This document shows positions 6,405-8,657 of a stretch of 8,657 nucleotides of DNA, one piece after another. Within the stretch, counting starts at the first letter, position 1. Every line of letters begins with the position of its first letter. The notes under the pieces were generated by a model. The model did no database searches. It was not told where the DNA came from and saw only the letters and a list, made by a program, of their open reading frames with translations. Position numbers and translations under genes: made by a program. Origin of the DNA: an uncultured Marinosulfonomonas sp. (GTDB lineage: Bacteria; Pseudomonadota; Alphaproteobacteria; Rhodobacterales; Rhodobacteraceae); assembly GCA_947311455.1 (NCBI GenBank), contig CAMZKY010000011.1:1-8657 (forward strand), given 5' to 3'.

Positions 6405-6411
6405 CCCGTAT

Positions 6412-7857
6412 TTAACTTGCGATCTTTAGAATTGCGTCCAAGTCTAAGTGTGTCTCTAAATGACGCGCCAAGGCATCCAGCGTGTCATCGATTGATGCTT
6501 CATAATTTAGGCCACTTTCAATTTTGTGAATCGCGTCTAAAAAATTTGCTCTAAACCCATCCGATGAAAATAGCCCATGAAGATAGCACCCGCTTACTCG
6601 GCCAGATTTTGAGGCCGCGCCTGCAGATTTTCCATCAATGGAAAGCCACGCATTTTGGCAATCTTCGCCCGTGGTTTCTCCGATATGGATCTCGTACCCT
6701 TCTACAATTTCATTGCTGTCTAAGTGGATGGCAGAGGTGTGTGTTAAATGTTTTTCCGGTGACATAACCGTCTCCACATCTAACAGATCAAGGCCCTGAT
6801 AGGTACCTGCCACCCCTTCAAGGCCCAAAGGATCTGAAATGGTTTTACCCAACATCTGATAGCCGCCACAAATCCCAATCACATGCCCGCCGCGTCGCAC
6901 ATGGGCTTTCAGATCAACATCCCAACCCTGAGTTTTAAAATCAGCCAGATCAGCAATCGTTGATTTCGAACCAGGAATGAAAATCAAGTCCGCATCCCCC
7001 GGCAAAGGCTGGCCAGGTTCAATAATTTCAACAGTCACATCTGGCTCTGCCACCAGCGGATCAAGATCGTCAAAATTGGCAATACGCCCAAGACGAGGAA
7101 CGGCAATTTTAAAGCGCCCGCCTTTACGCGTTGATATATCCATAACGTCCTCGGCAGGCAGGCGCCACGCATCTGAAAACCACGGCAGTACGCCAAATGA
7201 CGCCCAGCCAGTGCGGTTTGTGATTTCTTTCAATCCATCATCAAACAGGCTGGGGTCACCACGGAACTTATTGATAACAAACCCTTTAATTTTGTTACGA
7301 TCCAACATTTCCAATACCACGCTTGTGCCAACAATTTGCGCAATCACGCCGCCGCGATCAATATCACCAAGTAAAATAACCGGCACATCAGCAGCCTGCG
7401 CAAACCCCATATTGGCAAGATCATTCGGGCGTAAATTGATTTCAGCGGGGCTTCCGGCCCCTTCGACGATCACCAGATCTGCCTGATCTTTTAATCGTGA
7501 AAAGCTTTCAAGTATCGGGGGCATAAGCGAGGCTTTGATCTTGGAATACTCGCGCGCTTTAAGTGTCGCTTTACGTTTCCCTTGCACAACGATTTGGGCG
7601 CCAGTTTCACTTTCTGGTTTCAACAAAACCGGGTTCATATCCGTCGTTGGTGGGCAGAAACACGCCCGCGCTTGCAACGCTTGCGCGCGACCGATTTCGC
7701 CCCCATCTATCGTTACGGCAGCATTATTCGACATATTTTGCGGTTTAAACGGGCGCACTTTTAAACCTCGATTCGTGTACGCCCGTGCCAACCCCGCCAC
7801 CAACATGGATTTGCCTACGTTTGAGCCCGCGCCCTGTATCATGATCGTCTTTGCCAT
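6412..7857 (-). CDS. cobQ: Cobyric acid synthase CobQ
   Basis: This 481-residue enzyme catalyses the four ATP- and glutamine-dependent amidations (positions b, d, e, g) that turn adenosylcobyrinic acid a,c-diamide into adenosylcobyric acid in coenzyme B12 synthesis. The N-terminal dethiobiotin-synthetase-like domain has the P-loop GAGSNVGKS (9-17), KPQNMSNN (38-45), VEGAGSPAEINL (131-142) and GDIDRGGV (164-171). The C-terminal glutamine amidotransferase domain has the nucleophile Cys330 in GICGGYQMLG, GYEIHIG (387-393) and the catalytic His427 in GCYLHGLF. The open frame runs 24 codons further upstream, but the family starts at MAKTIMIQGAGSNVGKS, so I use the ATG at 7857. No other cobalamin gene is in the window. 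The leader after the upstream terminator is about 50 bases, too short for a cobalamin riboswitch. Length is normal for the family. Confidence 0.95.
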   Translation of the reverse strand: MAKTIMIQGAGSNVGKSMLVAGLARAYTNRGLKVRPFKPQNMSNNAAVTIDGGEIGRAQALQARACFCPPTTDMNPVLLKPESETGAQIVVQGKRKATLKAREYSKIKASLMPPILESFSRLKDQADLVIVEGAGSPAEINLRPNDLANMGFAQAADVPVILLGDIDRGGVIAQIVGTSVVLEMLDRNKIKGFVINKFRGDPSLFDDGLKEITNRTGWASFGVLPWFSDAWRLPAEDVMDISTRKGGRFKIAVPRLGRIANFDDLDPLVAEPDVTVEIIEPGQPLPGDADLIFIPGSKSTIADLADFKTQGWDVDLKAHVRRGGHVIGICGGYQMLGKTISDPLGLEGVAGTYQGLDLLDVETVMSPEKHLTHTSAIHLDSNEIVEGYEIHIGETTGEDCQNAWLSIDGKSAGAASKSGRVSGCYLHGLFSSDGFRANFLDAIHKIESGLNYEASIDDTLDALARHLETHLDLDAILKIAS

Positions 7858-7908
7858 ACAGGCAGTTACTCTCTTAAGGATCGGCGCGACAAGCTTTTTT
7901 CCGGCATT

Positions 7909-7941
7909 AAAAAGCAAAAAGCGCCCCAAATGAGACGCTTT
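7909..7941 (-). terminator. Strong intrinsic terminator after the DUF6280-type gene
   Basis: On the minus strand, AAAGCGTCTC pairs with GGGGCGCTTT (ten pairs, two of them G-U) around the tetraloop ATTT (7918-7941). It is followed by TTTTTGCTTTTT reading into the cobQ leader. It begins 23 bases after the DUF6280-type stop, so cobQ probably needs its own promoter or readthrough. Confidence 0.85.
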
Positions 7942-7964
7942 GAATTAGATGGAGAGGAAAACGC

Positions 7965-8276
7965 CTATGCGGCTTCTGCTTGTTGGCGACGTTCGCTTTC
8001 CTCGCGAGATAGCGCAACCGAGGTGCGGACACCTTTGCCAACGAAATCCATCAGGCCAGAAACCACGCGCTCATTGGGATCAATCCCCGCACATGATAAA
8101 ACTTCGCGACCATCGCGTGAACGTGCCCAGCGGGCGATTTGTTCGGGGCCGTTACCGAATTTCTTATCGTCTGCGATGGCATCATCCAACGCGGCCAACA
8201 CAACAGCAGCAAAAAGCTTGCGCGAACGGTTGCCCTGTTCGTGATTGAAAGCTGTGCCGTCAACAAAATCTCGCAT
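7965..8276 (-). CDS. DUF6280-type conserved hypothetical protein
   Basis: This 103-residue soluble protein has no signal peptide or membrane segment. It resembles a small protein widely conserved in Rhodobacterales, which I recall as DUF6280; the function is unknown. Visible features are an N-terminal MRDFVDGTAFNHEQGNRSRK, a hydrophobic Ala-rich helix (21-36), a basic segment around GPEQIARWARSRDGREVL (43-60), and the single Cys62. These are followed by GIDPNERVVSGLMDFVGKGV and a charged, Gln/Glu-rich C-terminal tail. The helix content and basic charge would allow nucleic-acid or protein binding, but nothing proves it. AAAGGAC lies 7 bases before the ATG, a good ribosome binding site. The gene is monocistronic: it has its own terminator and diverges from efp across a 205-base gap. 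Confidence 0.85.
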   Translation of the reverse strand: MRDFVDGTAFNHEQGNRSRKLFAAVVLAALDDAIADDKKFGNGPEQIARWARSRDGREVLSCAGIDPNERVVSGLMDFVGKGVRTSVALSREESERRQQAEAA

Positions 8277-8362
8277 TGCATTGTCCTTTACAATTATCGC
8301 CTTGCATCTTTTGGCGTGGCGTTCCTTATGGACTATATGAAACGATTCGGATAGGCTTAAAA

Positions 8363-8379
8363 TGCATATCTGCTATGCA
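8363..8379. promoter_or_regulatory. Palindrome between DUF6280-type gene and efp, possible operator
   Basis: TGCATA (8363-8368) and its exact complement TATGCA (8374-8379) flank TCTGC. The 17-bp element lies in the divergent intergenic region, 87 bases upstream of the minus-strand ATG and 102 bases before the efp ATG. It could be an operator or a chance palindrome; there is no poly-T tract to make it a terminator. Confidence 0.3.
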
Positions 8380-8412
8380 ATTTATACATATCCCACCCCA
8401 CATATAGCCGCC

Positions 8413-8441
8413 TTGCCCTAAGGCTTGCATCAATATATAGG
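8413..8441 (+). promoter_or_regulatory. Possible promoter of efp
   Basis: TTGCCC (8413-8418), 17 bases, then TATAGG (8436-8441). The -35 element sits inside a small inverted repeat, GCCTT-GCCCT-AAGGC (8410-8424). Initiation near 8448 would give a leader of about 34 bases. Confidence 0.45.
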
Positions 8442-8481
8442 TGCCTGCAAATCCATTTCAACCTTTTGCCCGAGTAAACCT

Positions 8482-8657
8482 ATGCCCAAAATCAACGGAA
8501 ACGAAATTCGCCCCGGAAATGTTCTGGATCATAATGACGGCCTGTGGGTCGCGGTTAAGATCAGCCATGTGAAACCCGGCAAGGGCGGCGCGTTTGCACA
8601 GGTGGAAATGAAAAACCTGCGCAACGGGTCAAAACTGAACGAACGCTTCCGCGCGGC
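8482..8657 (+). CDS. efp: Elongation factor P, N-terminal part, cut by the window end
   Basis: EF-P binds the ribosome between the P and E sites and relieves stalling at polyproline stretches. The visible 58 residues form the first KOW-like domain: MPKINGNEIRPGNVLDHNDG, then LWVAVKISHVKPGKGGAFAQ, then VEMKNLRNGSKLNERFRA. The exposed loop carries Lys34 in KPGKGGAF, the position lysylated in some bacteria; whether it is modified here cannot be told. Only a weak GAG-type ribosome binding site precedes the ATG. The rest of the gene, about two thirds, lies beyond the window. Confidence 0.95.
   Translation, partial: MPKINGNEIRPGNVLDHNDGLWVAVKISHVKPGKGGAFAQVEMKNLRNGSKLNERFRA

Noticed and set aside
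6977..7486. Plus-strand open frame of 169 codons inside cobQ
   Set aside because: It is antisense to the conserved CobQ core and has low-complexity Ser/Arg/Pro composition typical of a shadow frame.
7858..7929. Longer CobQ N-terminus starting at 7929
   Set aside because: The extension is encoded within the terminator hairpin and T-tract and precedes the standard family start MAKTIMIQGAG.

Overview
The window looks like a chromosomal segment from an alphaproteobacterium of the order Rhodobacterales, probably a marine, moderate-GC member. The reasons are the pcm-like/tolC/popZ gene order, a PopZ-type polar organiser with the rhodobacteral C-terminus, a small DUF6280-type protein, the MsrP/MsrQ pair and an aerobic-type CobQ. 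The species assignment is inference; the family assignments come from reading the proteins.

Left part (1-2520): the 3' end of an unrecognised plus-strand gene enters from the left edge and stops 9 bases short of the convergent msrQ. msrP-msrQ is a minus-strand operon for the periplasmic methionine sulfoxide reductase: MsrP is a Tat-exported molybdopterin enzyme and MsrQ its haem-binding membrane partner. Upstream of msrP lies the decayed 3' end of an FMN-binding glutamate-synthase-like gene, which has lost its N-terminal part and carries one frameshift.

Centre (2520-3500): a small secreted DUF302 protein (plus strand, GTG start, strong ribosome binding site) is followed by a minus-strand tRNA-Gln(UUG) with encoded CCA. 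The roughly 317-base gap between the tRNA and the next gene holds a good tRNA promoter, a TTAA-N7-TTAA box resembling a CtrA site, and a perfect 13-bp direct repeat.

Right-centre (3494-6404): a plus-strand cluster of a divergent PCMT-family methyltransferase, a TolC-type outer-membrane channel and a PopZ/DUF2497 polar organising protein. It ends 7 bases from the convergent cobQ.

Right part (6412-8657): cobQ (cobyric acid synthase) and the DUF6280 gene are both on the minus strand, separated by a strong intrinsic terminator. A divergent intergenic region with promoter-like elements and a palindrome leads to efp (elongation factor P), cut by the window end.

Most of the window is ordinary core genome. 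The items most worth a second look are the broken glutamate-synthase-like gene, the PCMT-family protein lacking the usual isoaspartate-binding motif, the 13-bp repeat upstream of it, and the unidentified reading frame at the left edge. I found no mobile element, CRISPR array or clearly novel multi-gene system.
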